From Clostridia bacterium (GTDB lineage Bacteria > Bacillota > Clostridia > RGIG6154): a DNA stretch of 64,000 nt. Numbering within the stretch: the stretch's first letter is position 1; the number at the start of each line of letters is the position of its first letter. The notes under the pieces are model-generated. The model was not told the DNA's origin, searched no databases, and saw nothing but the letters and a program-made list of their open reading frames with translations. Shown here piece by piece: positions 26,378-35,519 of the stretch. A program made the position numbers and the translations under genes. The stretch spans positions 62,001-126,000 of the forward strand of contig JAFQQW010000059.1 in NCBI GenBank assembly GCA_017410375.1, written 5' to 3'.

Positions 26378-26457
26378 ATAAACGAATCGAATCCCGAACA
26401 TCGTGAGGGGCAAGCCCGCAATTATATATAGATATATTGCGGGTGAGATTCGTTTAT
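26378..26457. repeat. Nested inverted repeat of unknown role
   Basis: An outer pair, ATAAACGAATC (26378-26388) and GATTCGTTTAT (26447-26457), encloses an inner hairpin, CCCGCAAT (26415-26422) and ATTGCGGG (26436-26443), with an AT-only loop. The element lies between the HAD start and the rplT terminator and does not look like a normal terminator. It could be a small palindromic mobile element or a structured RNA. Confidence 0.6.
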
Positions 26458-26479
26458 AGTTTAAGGGCATATATAAAAG

Positions 26480-26512
26480 AGAAATCTGCTTTTTTAAAAG
26501 CAGATTTCTTTC
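26480..26512 (-). terminator. Terminator of the infC-rpmI-rplT operon
   Basis: A long stem AGAAATCTGCTTTT with its complement AAAAGCAGATTTCT and a 2-4 base loop, followed by a T-rich tail on the - strand, about 90 bases after the rplT stop. Confidence 0.85.
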
Positions 26513-26600
26513 ATTTCGTTTTCATTTAATGTTAATGCTAACTTTAAAAACTGCTTTTATCTCCATTAAACGATCGGTGCGTATTTTTACGCCCCGTCTA

Positions 26601-26954
26601 TTAAAGAGCAGCTTTTGCTTTAGCTACGAGTTCTGTAAATGCAGCCGGATCGGAAACAGCAATATCAGCCAAAACCTTTCTGTTCAAGTTGATATCAGCC
26701 TTCTTCAAACCGTTCATCAGTACGGAGTAAGAAATGCCGTTCATTCTTGCAGCAGCGTTGATTCTGGTAATCCAGAGCTGTCTGAAGTTTCTCTTCTTCT
26801 GCTTTCTGCCGATGTATGCATATACCAAGGACTTCATTACCGCTTCGTTGGCAGTTCTGAATTGCTTGGATTTCGCACCTCTGTAACCCTTAGCGAGTTT
26901 TAATATTTTCTTATGTCTTTTTCTGGTTGTAACAGCACCTTTAATACGAGCCAT
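26601..26954 (-). CDS. rplT: 50S ribosomal protein L20
   Basis: A 117-residue protein with the L20 signature: [23 protein letters not shown] and [24 protein letters not shown]. It binds 23S rRNA early in 50S assembly and, in Firmicutes, represses this operon by binding the infC leader. It is third gene of infC-rpmI-rplT. Length is normal (117-119). Confidence 0.98.
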   Translation of the reverse strand: MARIKGAVTTRKRHKKILKLAKGYRGAKSKQFRTANEAVMKSLVYAYIGRKQKKRNFRQLWITRINAAARMNGISYSVLMNGLKKADINLNRKVLADIAVSDPAAFTELVAKAKAAL

Positions 26955-26981
26955 CTATATTACCTCCTTCGTACTCTTAAA

Positions 26982-27179
26982 TTATTTGAACGGAATAAGC
27001 TTCTTGATAACTGCAACGTTTGCAGGAGAAGCATAAGCTAATTTTCTTAAGTTTCTCTTTCTCTTGGTGGTCTTCTTGTTTAAGATGTGGCTTCTGTAAG
27101 CACAGCCTCTTTTAACCTTACCGTTTTTAGTAAAGCTGAATCTCTTTGCAGCAGCTCTGCGGGTTTTTAACTTTGGCAT
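26982..27179 (-). CDS. rpmI: 50S ribosomal protein L35
   Basis: A 65-residue basic protein: [20 protein letters not shown] and [21 protein letters not shown] match L35. It lies between infC (21-base gap) and rplT (27-base gap). Confidence 0.98.
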   Translation of the reverse strand: MPKLKTRRAAAKRFSFTKNGKVKRGCAYRSHILNKKTTKRKRNLRKLAYASPANVAVIKKLIPFK

Positions 27180-27200
27180 AGTAGTAATCTCCTTCCAATT

Positions 27201-27719
27201 TTAGTTTGTTTTCGGGGAAATAAACATAAACATATTTTTTCCCTCTAATTTAGGTTTTTTATCAATGATACCGATATCTTCTACGGCAGCAGCGAACTTG
27301 TTGAGCATTTCCTCGCCGGCTGCAGCATAAGCCACTTCACGACCACGGAAACGAATGGTAACCTTGACCTTATCCTTCTTTTCCAAGAATTTCTTGGCTT
27401 GATTTACTTTTGTATTCAAGTCATGCAAGTCGGTTGACGGAGAAAGACGAATTTCCTTAATGCTTACCACATTCTGGTTTTTCTTTGCTTCCTTTTCCTT
27501 CTTTGCAGCTTCGAAACGGAATTTACCGTAGTCCATAATCTTGCATACGGGCGGTTTTGCATTGGGCGCAATCTTAACCAAATCCAGGTTTTCACGGATT
27601 GCCATATCCAAAGCCTCACGACCGGACATGATACCCAGCTGTTCGCCGGTGTTGCTGATGACACGAACTTCCTTATCACGAATCTGCTCGTTCAACATAT
27701 GTTCCTGTTTGCCGCTAAT
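27201..27719 (-). CDS. infC: Translation initiation factor IF-3, with ATT start
   Basis: A 172-residue IF-3: MLNEQIRDKEVRVISNTGEQLG in the N-domain and the C-domain KVKVTIRFRGREVAYAAAGEE. The open frame reaches 27785, but the only good ribosome site, GGAGGTGT (27726-27733 on the - strand), lies 9 bases before an ATT codon at 27717-27719. ATT or AUU starts are a known autoregulatory feature of infC, and the resulting length (172) is the family norm. An alternative is the internal ATG of MLNEQIRD, seven codons later. Confidence 0.93.
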   Translation of the reverse strand: MSGKQEHMLNEQIRDKEVRVISNTGEQLGIMSGREALDMAIRENLDLVKIAPNAKPPVCKIMDYGKFRFEAAKKEKEAKKNQNVVSIKEIRLSPSTDLHDLNTKVNQAKKFLEKKDKVKVTIRFRGREVAYAAAGEEMLNKFAAAVEDIGIIDKKPKLEGKNMFMFISPKTN

Positions 27720-27880
27720 AACGATACACCTCCAAAAAATTTTAGGACAAATTTGTCCGATATACAAAAAAAGAGAACACGCCAATAAAGCAGTCCTCTT
27801 TCATTGAATCAAGAAAAACGATTGACCCCTTCATACGTGAACTTGGGGTGAGAAGTCACCTTCTGCTTTATTGCTTAAAT
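27720..27880 (-). promoter_or_regulatory. infC leader with L20-type attenuator
   Basis: This 160-base leader has the features of the Firmicutes L20 leader. Early on, CAATAAAGCAG is followed by GGTGACTTCTCACCCC and GAAGGGGTCAATCG. Eleven bases at 27863-27873 are the exact inverted complement of 27783-27793, giving a long-range pairing. The downstream copy overlaps a terminator hairpin (AAAGAGGAC with GUUCUCUUU, 27770-27801) that ends in seven U. The two structures exclude each other, as expected for a terminator controlled by L20 binding. A perfect GGACAAATTTGTCC palindrome (27744-27757) sits just before the ribosome site. Confidence 0.8.
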
Positions 27881-27909
27881 AGTATAACACATAAATTTTT
27901 ACTTGTCAA
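27881..27909 (-). promoter_or_regulatory. Promoter of infC-rpmI-rplT
   Basis: A near-consensus promoter on the - strand: TTGACA (27904-27909), 17 bases, TATACT (27881-27886), with the leader starting a few bases downstream. Confidence 0.92.
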
Positions 27910-27937
27910 CACTTTTTTTATTTTTCTTGCTTTTTAT

Positions 27938-29896
27938 TTAAAAATCATTATATTTTATGGTTTCGGGAAGCCCGAGCTTTCTCCGCATACGGACAACCGT
28001 TATCCGCACAATTCTGTAGTTGAGCAGGAAAACATCAAAATGACGTCCCAAAAATTCCTCATTCTCAAACAGCCATTTCATCAGGCTTTCCCCTATCTCG
28101 TATGCCGCTTCAACATCTTTTTTCGAAAGCGCAAGAAAATAGTCCGCATACCGCTTGCAGTACTCCCCGTGATATTTAAGATAGCTCCAGGAAAGCTTGT
28201 GGCAGGGATTTTCAATATCCATATTCTGCGCAATAGTGCTTGCAAAGGAATCAACAAAAGCCGGAATTTCCGAAAGTTTTTCCTGAACAGCAAGGTTTCC
28301 GATAAAGCCTTGAACCATTTCCGCAACGGCTTCAGAATCTGTATCCTGAATAACCACATCCTCGCTCACTCTTAAATTGCAGGGACAGAACAAGTCTGTA
28401 ATTTTTTCAAGATAGTCTCTTGCTTTGCTCCAGTCTTTTCCGTAGGTGCCTTTAAAATAATCGTCTGCGTATTTTTCAAACTCAAAGGATGTATCAAAGG
28501 AAAAATCGCCCATTACCGCGCCAAGAAGCGAATGCGGGAAACCGTAGCGCATGGTCTGACAATCCATCATCCCCATGCAATTAAACTCGGCATAGCGTTT
28601 TAAATCATCTGCCGTTCGACGTGATACCTGAAAATAACCCGGATCATAAAAATGATCAGCATACATATTATATGACATTGGAATAAAAGGCTTATCCAGA
28701 TGCGGTTTCCAGGCTTCCACATAATCCAATGAAGTTTCTGCCTCGCCTCTAAACGGATTATAGTCGTTTAATACGTATTCAGGAATTTTTCTTATCTTTT
28801 TTTCGGGAAGAGGCAAGCTGTAATCTCTTGTAAGTGCCGCACACAAAATAAATCTGTCGGGATTTTTGATTTTCTCCTGAACAGGCGGCCATAAAAGGTC
28901 TACATAAAGCGGAAAAAGCACTTTAACATCTATTCCGTTTTCGGTTAAAGCCTCGTCCAGCTCGTTTAAAATCCGGATAAAATGATCGGTAGGGATCATC
29001 TTTCTGCATTCGTCACACTCACAGTGATTGTTGGCACCATCTGCATAGTATACGTGCAAAATGTCGGTCAGCGGTCGTTCCTTCATGTATTGCACGAGAT
29101 AGTCAACAAGCATTTTACGAACCTTCGGATTGGAATAACAAAGCTGTGTATAGTTTATTGAACCACCGTTAACCTCACGTTTTCCGTTAACCATTGCAAT
29201 ATAAGGCTTTACCTCGTCGGGGACAGTGTCTACATGGTCATAATAACGGATACCGAAAGGCTCAAAGAAAAATCCATGTCCCAAATTATGTAAGAGAAGT
29301 CCGCGTTTTTTGATTGCTCTTTCTATCTCATACGTAAATTCTTCCATCTGTTCATGAGAAATATTTTCTTTTTCCTTTAAGCGATTAAAATAGTGATGAT
29401 ACCATCTTTTATAAAATACATAGGGGTGAACAAACTGTATAAAGAAAGAATTGTAACCAAGCTTTGCCATCCACTCAACAGAATCGAGTGTGTGTTCAAG
29501 CGAGCTTGCCCCCTCAAACATTTGACCGCGGAATTTCATGTCCGCAAGCTTTCTTTTTACAAAGCTGTGATTTGAAATGTCATATTCGGGAACAAAATCG
29601 CCGTCTTTTCCGGGACGCACCCATTCACAGCCTGCGGATTTAAAGAATGCATACACACCGAAGAGAATACTTCTTGCGTTGCTGCCTGCAATGTATCCTT
29701 TTCCCTTTTCGATTCTGATGTCATATAAATCATCGCTCCACGCATCTTCGATTCCGTCCTCCGACAAACCGAAATCAGAAAGCAAACCAAGAGAAATTTC
29801 CAAATCCGCATTTTTGTCCATCATACGCGCATACTTTAAAAACTCTTCTTTTGCATACAAAGTTGTTTCATTTTCAAAAATAACATTTACGACCAT
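27938..29896 (-). CDS. DUF4838 domain protein, probable glycoside hydrolase relative
   Basis: A 652-residue protein with an N-terminal alpha/beta domain like that preceding GH20/GH67 barrels (SNARSILFGVYAFFKSAGCEWVRPG, residues about 75-100) and a TIM barrel with the DUF4838 signature YADGANNHCECDECRK. Some DUF4838 relatives are endo-acting hexosaminidases, but specificity here is unknown. There is no signal peptide. ATG 29896 is preferred because GAGGTG lies 6 bases upstream; two other start codons stand 6 and 9 bases earlier. It is monocistronic, with two direct repeats at its promoter. Confidence 0.82.
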   Translation of the reverse strand: MVVNVIFENETTLYAKEEFLKYARMMDKNADLEISLGLLSDFGLSEDGIEDAWSDDLYDIRIEKGKGYIAGSNARSILFGVYAFFKSAGCEWVRPGKDGDFVPEYDISNHSFVKRKLADMKFRGQMFEGASSLEHTLDSVEWMAKLGYNSFFIQFVHPYVFYKRWYHHYFNRLKEKENISHEQMEEFTYEIERAIKKRGLLLHNLGHGFFFEPFGIRYYDHVDTVPDEVKPYIAMVNGKREVNGGSINYTQLCYSNPKVRKMLVDYLVQYMKERPLTDILHVYYADGANNHCECDECRKMIPTDHFIRILNELDEALTENGIDVKVLFPLYVDLLWPPVQEKIKNPDRFILCAALTRDYSLPLPEKKIRKIPEYVLNDYNPFRGEAETSLDYVEAWKPHLDKPFIPMSYNMYADHFYDPGYFQVSRRTADDLKRYAEFNCMGMMDCQTMRYGFPHSLLGAVMGDFSFDTSFEFEKYADDYFKGTYGKDWSKARDYLEKITDLFCPCNLRVSEDVVIQDTDSEAVAEMVQGFIGNLAVQEKLSEIPAFVDSFASTIAQNMDIENPCHKLSWSYLKYHGEYCKRYADYFLALSKKDVEAAYEIGESLMKWLFENEEFLGRHFDVFLLNYRIVRITVVRMRRKLGLPETIKYNDF

Positions 29897-29914
29897 TTTC
29901 ATCACCTCAAAGCA

Positions 29915-30002
29915 AGTATATCACACAAAAAAAGGTTTGTCTTTAGCAAATCGTTCGCATTTTGTATCATTTTGTTCGCAAAACGTATCGTTTTGCTCGC
30001 AA
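29915..30002 (-). promoter_or_regulatory. Promoter with two and a half 21-bp direct repeats
   Basis: TATACT (29915-29920) lies 17 bases from a weak AAGACA -35 (29938-29943). Just upstream are the repeats TTCGCA-x-TTTG at 29954-29974 and 29975-29995 (15 or so of 21 positions identical, with GTATC in the middle of each) and a partial third unit, CTCGCAA (29996-30002). The 21-base period, two helical turns, puts the units on one face of DNA, as expected for an activator binding site. Confidence 0.6.
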
Positions 30003-30011
30003 CGCCCCTTT

Positions 30012-30203
30012 TCAGCACCCTGTTTGAATTTTTTCTGCCGTTTCCAGTAAAATACGGCGCACTTCCAGAAAATGCTTTTCGTCTGCATTAAAATCTCTGT
30101 AGCCTTCCGCCACACGCTTTGAAAGTGCCAATGCCTTTTCCTTGTTTGTCTTTTCAATGTCAAAGAAAACTGTTCTCCCACCCAATACAGCATAAAAAAA
30201 CAA
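30012..30203 (-). pseudogene. Fragment of an unrecognised gene, cut at its 5' side by an IS element
   Basis: An open frame of 63 codons reads VFFDIEKTNKEKALALSKRV and then AEGYRDFNADEKHFLEVRR, a helical sequence with good codon texture, but its first residues run into the hairpin end of the IS200-like element. It appears to be the 3' remnant of a gene whose 5' part was lost. I do not recognise the family. Confidence 0.45.
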
Positions 30204-30690
30204 TAAAAATCCACCGGCATAGCCGGTGGTATTTCATTTCAGGGCTACGCCCTACCCGATACTGGCTGCGCACAAGTGCGCTTTTACCCATCTGCCAGCC
30301 ATGCATCTCTTACTTACCACCCATAAATGGGTCACGTGGGTCAAAAAAACTTAATTGGTCTGTCTCTTCATCCCTTTTTAGCTGTTCTGCTATATATGTT
30401 TTTATCGCTTTTGTGTTTTTGCCCACGGTATCTACGTAATATCTCTCGTATTTCTAACCTTTTTTCTTCATAGAAAACCTTTCGTCTATATTTTGGTGCA
30501 AACACTATGTGATACTTGCAATTCCATTTCGTATGTGCTAAACTATTTGTGTCTATGTTTTCTTTTTTCATGGATAAATCCTCCTTTATGTTTTGAATTC
30601 GACTGGCAGGTCTTCTTCATTATAACATATTGGAGGATTTTTGTTTATCGATTAACCTCTTTTGAACCACGCGACTATCGCGTGGTTTTC
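30204..30690 (-). mobile_element. Degenerate IS200/IS605-type element
   Basis: The element is bounded by subterminal hairpins typical of this family: CCACCGGC with its complement around ATA (30211-30229) and AACCACGCGA / TCGCGTGGTT around CTA (30665-30687). Between them lies a transposase gene with a large internal deletion. The limits are estimates, since these elements have no inverted-repeat ends or target duplication. It has no tnpB. It sits between a gene fragment and the terminator of the 1584-residue protein gene. Confidence 0.8.
30310..30571 (-). pseudogene. tnpA: IS200/IS605 transposase TnpA, internally deleted
   Basis: The first about 47 codons are a normal TnpA start (HTKWNCKYHIVFAPKYRRKV). 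In another frame the final about 40 codons are a normal end (DTVGKNTKAIKTYIAEQLKR, then SFFDPRDPFMGGK and TAA at 30310-30312). The two parts meet at about 30430, so some 60-70 codons with the HUH catalytic histidines are missing, as is the residue context of the catalytic tyrosine. The deletion also shifts the frame, so the gene is dead. Confidence 0.88.
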
Positions 30691-30701
30691 GTTGCACAAG
30701 A

Positions 30702-30732
30702 AATAAAACCCACATATTTGTGGGTTTTATTT
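30702..30732 (-). terminator. Terminator of the 1584-residue protein gene
   Basis: AAAACCCACA pairs with TGTGGGTTTT around a short AT loop, with a T-rich tail on both strands. It begins directly after the stop codon at 30733. Confidence 0.9.
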
Positions 30733-33700
30733 TTAATTTATAGGTTGTACCAAAATGTCCCATCTGTGGGCGCCGTCCTCGGCAGTACTGCTGTAGCGGT
30801 TATTATTGATACCTGCAAAAGCAGTAATAATAGTGCACATTCCATTACCTCTGTCCTCGTAACCGATAATCACAGAGTTGTAATCCTGCTCACTCTCTTT
30901 ATCAATCAGTTTACCGTTTACAGGCAACCCAATCACCTTTTCAGCGGTTGGCTCAAAGGGAAAATCCGATTTACTTACTACAAATCGGAAACCGTTATTA
31001 TCGCCACCCTGTACGGTGTATTTAAGTTTAAAAGGTTCAAAGGCCAATTTTTTCGCCACATCACTTACCACAAGACCGGGCACAGAAATCGAAACCGCAG
31101 GTTTCTTGTAAACAATCCCTTCTTGTTTGGATTTGGCATTTGTCATTAATGTGCCGCCGCCGTAATCCGATACATTACCGTTTACATCCGTCACCGAAAG
31201 GGTGTATGTAAATACCGCATCCGCGTCATCCACCTGCACAACAAATTCAAAAGGATATACCGTTTCCGTTACCGTTTTGGTCTGTCCGTCTACAGTATAG
31301 GTCATACTTAATTCTTTTGTTGTAGCGGGCAAATCTGCAATATAAATGTATGCAAAATAATTTTCGGGTGTCATTTGCAACACATACCCTTTACCGTTTG
31401 TGTGATGGCTCATTGTCGCACCGATTTCGGCTGACATTTCACCATACTGCATTTTGGAAAAGGCAGGTGCATAAATTCCATCTGTTTTCAACACAACACC
31501 AACCAAAGATTTTGCAGGAATATTTAACGAAAATACACCGTTTTGCACATCAACCGTGCCGATTTTTCCGTTTTTATCATAAAGCTCCGCCACACCGTTG
31601 AAAATCGGTACTTTCTCGCCTAAAGTAAGCGTTGTATCTATTGCCTCGCCCGATTCATTCATAAGCGCAATACCTAAAACACCGTCTTTTTTGGCGGCAA
31701 TATAGTCAATCTGAATATTGTCGGGATTTACAATACCTTCATCTAACCAGAGCCACATCTCTTTTTCGCTAAAGAATGTGCCCGCTGCATGACCGTACTG
31801 ATTGGAATTAAAATACGCATATCCTTGTTGACGCAATGACGGAAAAGATATTTTCATATCCGACCACGCCATACTCTGCCCAATCAGAAAATCCTCAAGC
31901 ATCGCCAGATACGGAGGCAGATGGTGCCAGTAAATACCTGTGTAATCGGGACCGACTCTCGGATAATCCTGCTCTAACTGATAGGTCATTCCGTTATCAC
32001 GGTAATAGCCGTCATAGCTTCTGAATCTGCCGATGATTGCATTTCGTGCCGCCGTTGCAAAATAATCATCCCCTGTATATGCCGAAAGCTTCATAAAATC
32101 ACCTGCAAAGCATTGCATAATGATATTTGCACTATCGGTAAAAGTTGATGCCTGCTCAACACCAAGTCCTACACGTGAAGGAATCCACCCTGCAACGTTC
32201 TGCTTGAATTTGGTGATATTTTCCAAACCTGCCGTGGTGTCCTTTAAATTTTCTGTTCTGCCGATTCGGAATTGTTTATCCCCAGCCCACCAGAAAATAG
32301 AAGATGTTTCTTCTGCATAATGCAGATGATTCAATACATTTTCTCCGTTGGTTTCCACAAGGTTGGTTTTCTTTTCGCCATCCACCCCGGGCACCCACAA
32401 ACCGGTTGACATCCAACGAGCGGTTTCTGCCGCCGCATCCAAATATTTTTTATCGCCCGTTACCTCATAAATATCAATCAAAGACGCAAGACTCGGATAA
32501 TAGGAAATGTAAATAAACGAACCGAAAAGGGGTTGTTCCGTACTGTCTGCATAAACAATTTCCTCAAGATATGCATCCGCTTTTTGGATTGCGCTATCCA
32601 GATATTTTTTATCGCCTGTATATTTGTATAAATTTATATCGTTTGAAAAAGATGCCACAGAGCCGTAACCGTTTTTAATTTCCTGTTCACCTTTTTCTGT
32701 CGCATACTGCAAAAGATACGGCACAGAGCCTTGTGTCATTTCATACATTCCGCCCCAAACATTAGCATTAAACGACTCTATCGGCTCACCGATTTTATTG
32801 GGTTCTTTTAACTTTTCCCAATAAGACGCACCGCCCGTTTCGCCCACACGATTAAAGTGTAATGTGCCTCTGGTTAATGCGTTGGCAAGGGTCGGAATGG
32901 CACGTCTTACAAGCACATCTTCATTTTCGGTCAACAAATACATTTGCATCGCCTGCATGGAGTTGGCCGTTGAAGTTATGTTCATACCCTCCATATTGTA
33001 ATGCGCCATATCCTTTTTATCCCAACCGCCGTAAACATCATCCATCATCAGTTCACGCGTGTTGTAAATAACCTGATTTAAAGAATATTTGTAATTTTCT
33101 CTGTAATCGGTCACATCAAAAAGGTTTTGAGAAATATCTCTGTATGTATCAAACCAATCACCCACTTGGCTTACCACACGGTATTCCAGTTTAAAAGTTT
33201 CGCCTACCGTCATTTTGGACGCATCTGTACCCATAACAGGTGCAAACACATTACCCTGACACAGATTCTCTTTGCTTTTCACCGCAATACCAAACAAATT
33301 GTTATCGGGATACACCCATCTTTGCGGGATAGCCGAAGGCTCAACTGCAATGCCTTTGGTAACAGGCAACGCACTATATTCATTGTTTTCGGGCAAAGTA
33401 TAAGTACCCATAGGCGTAAACAAATACTGTTCACTGATCAACTGTTGTCTTTCGGGAATACGTTTATACTGCACTCTGAAGGGTGCAAGTACATATTTCA
33501 CTTCTTCTGAAGAAAAGGCTTTACCTTCCCAAGCCGCAACCGAATAAAAACCATCCTTATGGAACATTGTGTCCACCGCAACATACGGCATTGTGTTGTC
33601 ATCCAACGTCCATGTTGCGGTCATATTTCCCACTTCGTTTTGCGGAAAATACAAAGTGATTTTATTACCGTCTGCAATATAATCGTCCGGCACAAACCAG

Positions 33701-35487
33701 GTACCAAGTCCTGCATCAAAGGGATTTTCGGTTAATCCGCCCAGTTTCTTTCCGTCCGATGTGTATTCGGTTTCCATACTGAAATATTCCTGCACGCTAT
33801 CCACAATCGCGTTATCGGCACGCATAACCAAATAACCTAAATTTTCACTTCTGTCCTTGGTTTTTATCCACGCACCGTTATGTTTGGAATAAATTTCATT
33901 TTGCACAACCTGACCTTTTGAGGTGGGCACTTTATAAAATACAACTTTGGTTGTTTCGTTTTCTATTGCAAAACTTTCGGTCGGCTGATTTTGTTCAGTT
34001 GCATAGTACGGAAAAGCAGGTGTGTTTTCCACACCGTCCGAACAAGGATATACTGTCGAAATTAAGCTTTCATACTGTTCAGACGGAACATACTTTTCAT
34101 CCTTGGTAAGCAAAACACCATCAAAACGTGCATAAAAACCCGAAGTATCGTGTACATACAACGTATTTACACCACTATCCAATGTAACGGTATCGCCTTT
34201 TGCCCAATAATAGCCGGTTTTACCGTGTGTACCGAATTTGTGCGGTAAAATTTCGCCATCATTAAAGGAAAGCTGAAAATAACGGTCGCCCTGCTGATTG
34301 GATGCGTAATCTTTTGAACGGCACCACACATAATATGTACCGCCTTCTTTGATTTCAAATTCGGCAACGGCAGGCTTTGCAGAAGTGGAATCCGCATCCT
34401 CAACCGTAGCACCGATACCCGAGGGCGTAAGACCTTTCAGCGCCTGCTTATTAAATGCACCGTCGGCATTTTCTTCAAATACCCAACTGCCCGCCTCACG
34501 AAAAGAAGATGGTGTGAACAAAACGGTTTCTTCGGGCACTTGTGCTAAAATGAGCACCGTTTGGCTCTCGTCCAACCATTTAACCTTTGCACCAAGTGCT
34601 TCGGACACAAAGCGAAGCGGTACCATTGTTCTGCCGTTTACCAGCGTTGCAGGTTGGTCCAACACCACTGTTTTGTCCGCAACTTTTACCGCTTTCTGAT
34701 TGATAGGAAGTTCAATTTTAACACCATTTCTCTGCCCGATTGCCGTCTGTGTTTCATCTTCCCACGACACGGAACATCCAAGGGCTTCAAATATCGCACG
34801 GAAAGGCACCATAGTGCGGTCGTTTATCAGCATAGGGTCAACATCAAAGGAAAGCCACGCACCGTTCAATTTTACCGCAATTTCTTTATCGGGACGTCCG
34901 TCTGTATCATCAGAAGTTGCTTTGAAATTTTCAGGTTTGTATTGCAACTTTGTAAGCTCTGCAACCGTTTCTTTATCGGCATTTGGTGCAAAGTTTAAAT
35001 CATTGGTCAAAACAAGCACTGCATTTCTTGCGTGATTGCCCACACAGTCAATTACATTGATTTCAATTTCACCCGAAAAAAGCAAAAGTGCTTCACTTTC
35101 CTGCCAACAAAAACCATTGTTACCGTGGTTGCCTGTTTTGATGCGAACATCTCCAACCGTTACATCAAAAGAACGGGTACCGGGCGCAGATGTGTTGTCT
35201 TTGGACAACGCATAAAGCTTATACACCCCTTCTTGCGGAATATTAACCACAATTTTTGCAGGCTTATCCTCACTCAGTTTACCGCCCGTGCCGCCAATCA
35301 TAAAAGGAATTCCCGTTGCAGAATCCGTTTCTGTTGTCCATATACCGTTATCGGTATATTGTCCGGGTGCAAGCAAAATATATGTAAATCCGTCTTTTGT
35401 GTCTGTTTTGGGCGCAGTTTCCGCCATAACGGACAACTGGGTAAAAAACATGCACAAAAGCAAAAAATATGCAATCCATTTTTTCAA
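30733..35487 (-). CDS. Large secreted protein: duplicated carbohydrate-binding-like modules, copper-amine-oxidase-N domain, six-hairpin-like domain
   Basis: A 1584-residue exported protein. Signal peptide: about residues 1-22. A beta module (about 33-170) recurs at about 325-475: both contain a GNHGNNG/GTHGKTG-type loop, an aromatic pair, D-x-x-G-x-x-AR and a final LT-x-D. Between them is a copper-amine-oxidase N-terminal domain in two halves (INDRTMVPFRAIFEALGCSV, VNGRTMVPLRFVSEALGAKV). The centre (about 780-1200) is helical with repeated GDKKYLD-x-A units, as in alpha/alpha-barrel polysaccharide enzymes; the end is beta-rich. TTG 35487 is the start, 7 bases after AGGGAGAG. Probably a cell-surface polysaccharide-active protein; enzyme class unknown. 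Confidence 0.8.
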   Translation of the reverse strand: MKKWIAYFLLLCMFFTQLSVMAETAPKTDTKDGFTYILLAPGQYTDNGIWTTETDSATGIPFMIGGTGGKLSEDKPAKIVVNIPQEGVYKLYALSKDNTSAPGTRSFDVTVGDVRIKTGNHGNNGFCWQESEALLLFSGEIEINVIDCVGNHARNAVLVLTNDLNFAPNADKETVAELTKLQYKPENFKATSDDTDGRPDKEIAVKLNGAWLSFDVDPMLINDRTMVPFRAIFEALGCSVSWEDETQTAIGQRNGVKIELPINQKAVKVADKTVVLDQPATLVNGRTMVPLRFVSEALGAKVKWLDESQTVLILAQVPEETVLFTPSSFREAGSWVFEENADGAFNKQALKGLTPSGIGATVEDADSTSAKPAVAEFEIKEGGTYYVWCRSKDYASNQQGDRYFQLSFNDGEILPHKFGTHGKTGYYWAKGDTVTLDSGVNTLYVHDTSGFYARFDGVLLTKDEKYVPSEQYESLISTVYPCSDGVENTPAFPYYATEQNQPTESFAIENETTKVVFYKVPTSKGQVVQNEIYSKHNGAWIKTKDRSENLGYLVMRADNAIVDSVQEYFSMETEYTSDGKKLGGLTENPFDAGLGTWFVPDDYIADGNKITLYFPQNEVGNMTATWTLDDNTMPYVAVDTMFHKDGFYSVAAWEGKAFSSEEVKYVLAPFRVQYKRIPERQQLISEQYLFTPMGTYTLPENNEYSALPVTKGIAVEPSAIPQRWVYPDNNLFGIAVKSKENLCQGNVFAPVMGTDASKMTVGETFKLEYRVVSQVGDWFDTYRDISQNLFDVTDYRENYKYSLNQVIYNTRELMMDDVYGGWDKKDMAHYNMEGMNITSTANSMQAMQMYLLTENEDVLVRRAIPTLANALTRGTLHFNRVGETGGASYWEKLKEPNKIGEPIESFNANVWGGMYEMTQGSVPYLLQYATEKGEQEIKNGYGSVASFSNDINLYKYTGDKKYLDSAIQKADAYLEEIVYADSTEQPLFGSFIYISYYPSLASLIDIYEVTGDKKYLDAAAETARWMSTGLWVPGVDGEKKTNLVETNGENVLNHLHYAEETSSIFWWAGDKQFRIGRTENLKDTTAGLENITKFKQNVAGWIPSRVGLGVEQASTFTDSANIIMQCFAGDFMKLSAYTGDDYFATAARNAIIGRFRSYDGYYRDNGMTYQLEQDYPRVGPDYTGIYWHHLPPYLAMLEDFLIGQSMAWSDMKISFPSLRQQGYAYFNSNQYGHAAGTFFSEKEMWLWLDEGIVNPDNIQIDYIAAKKDGVLGIALMNESGEAIDTTLTLGEKVPIFNGVAELYDKNGKIGTVDVQNGVFSLNIPAKSLVGVVLKTDGIYAPAFSKMQYGEMSAEIGATMSHHTNGKGYVLQMTPENYFAYIYIADLPATTKELSMTYTVDGQTKTVTETVYPFEFVVQVDDADAVFTYTLSVTDVNGNVSDYGGGTLMTNAKSKQEGIVYKKPAVSISVPGLVVSDVAKKLAFEPFKLKYTVQGGDNNGFRFVVSKSDFPFEPTAEKVIGLPVNGKLIDKESEQDYNSVIIGYEDRGNGMCTIITAFAGINNNRYSSTAEDGAHRWDILVQPIN

Positions 35488-35519
35488 AATTCATCTCTCC
35501 CTATACATCGCTTTATTAC

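Noticed and set aside
29921-30220. 99-codon frame on the - strand
   Set aside because: Its end is a translation of the 21-bp direct repeats (CEQNDT units), and it overlaps the promoter of the DUF4838 gene.
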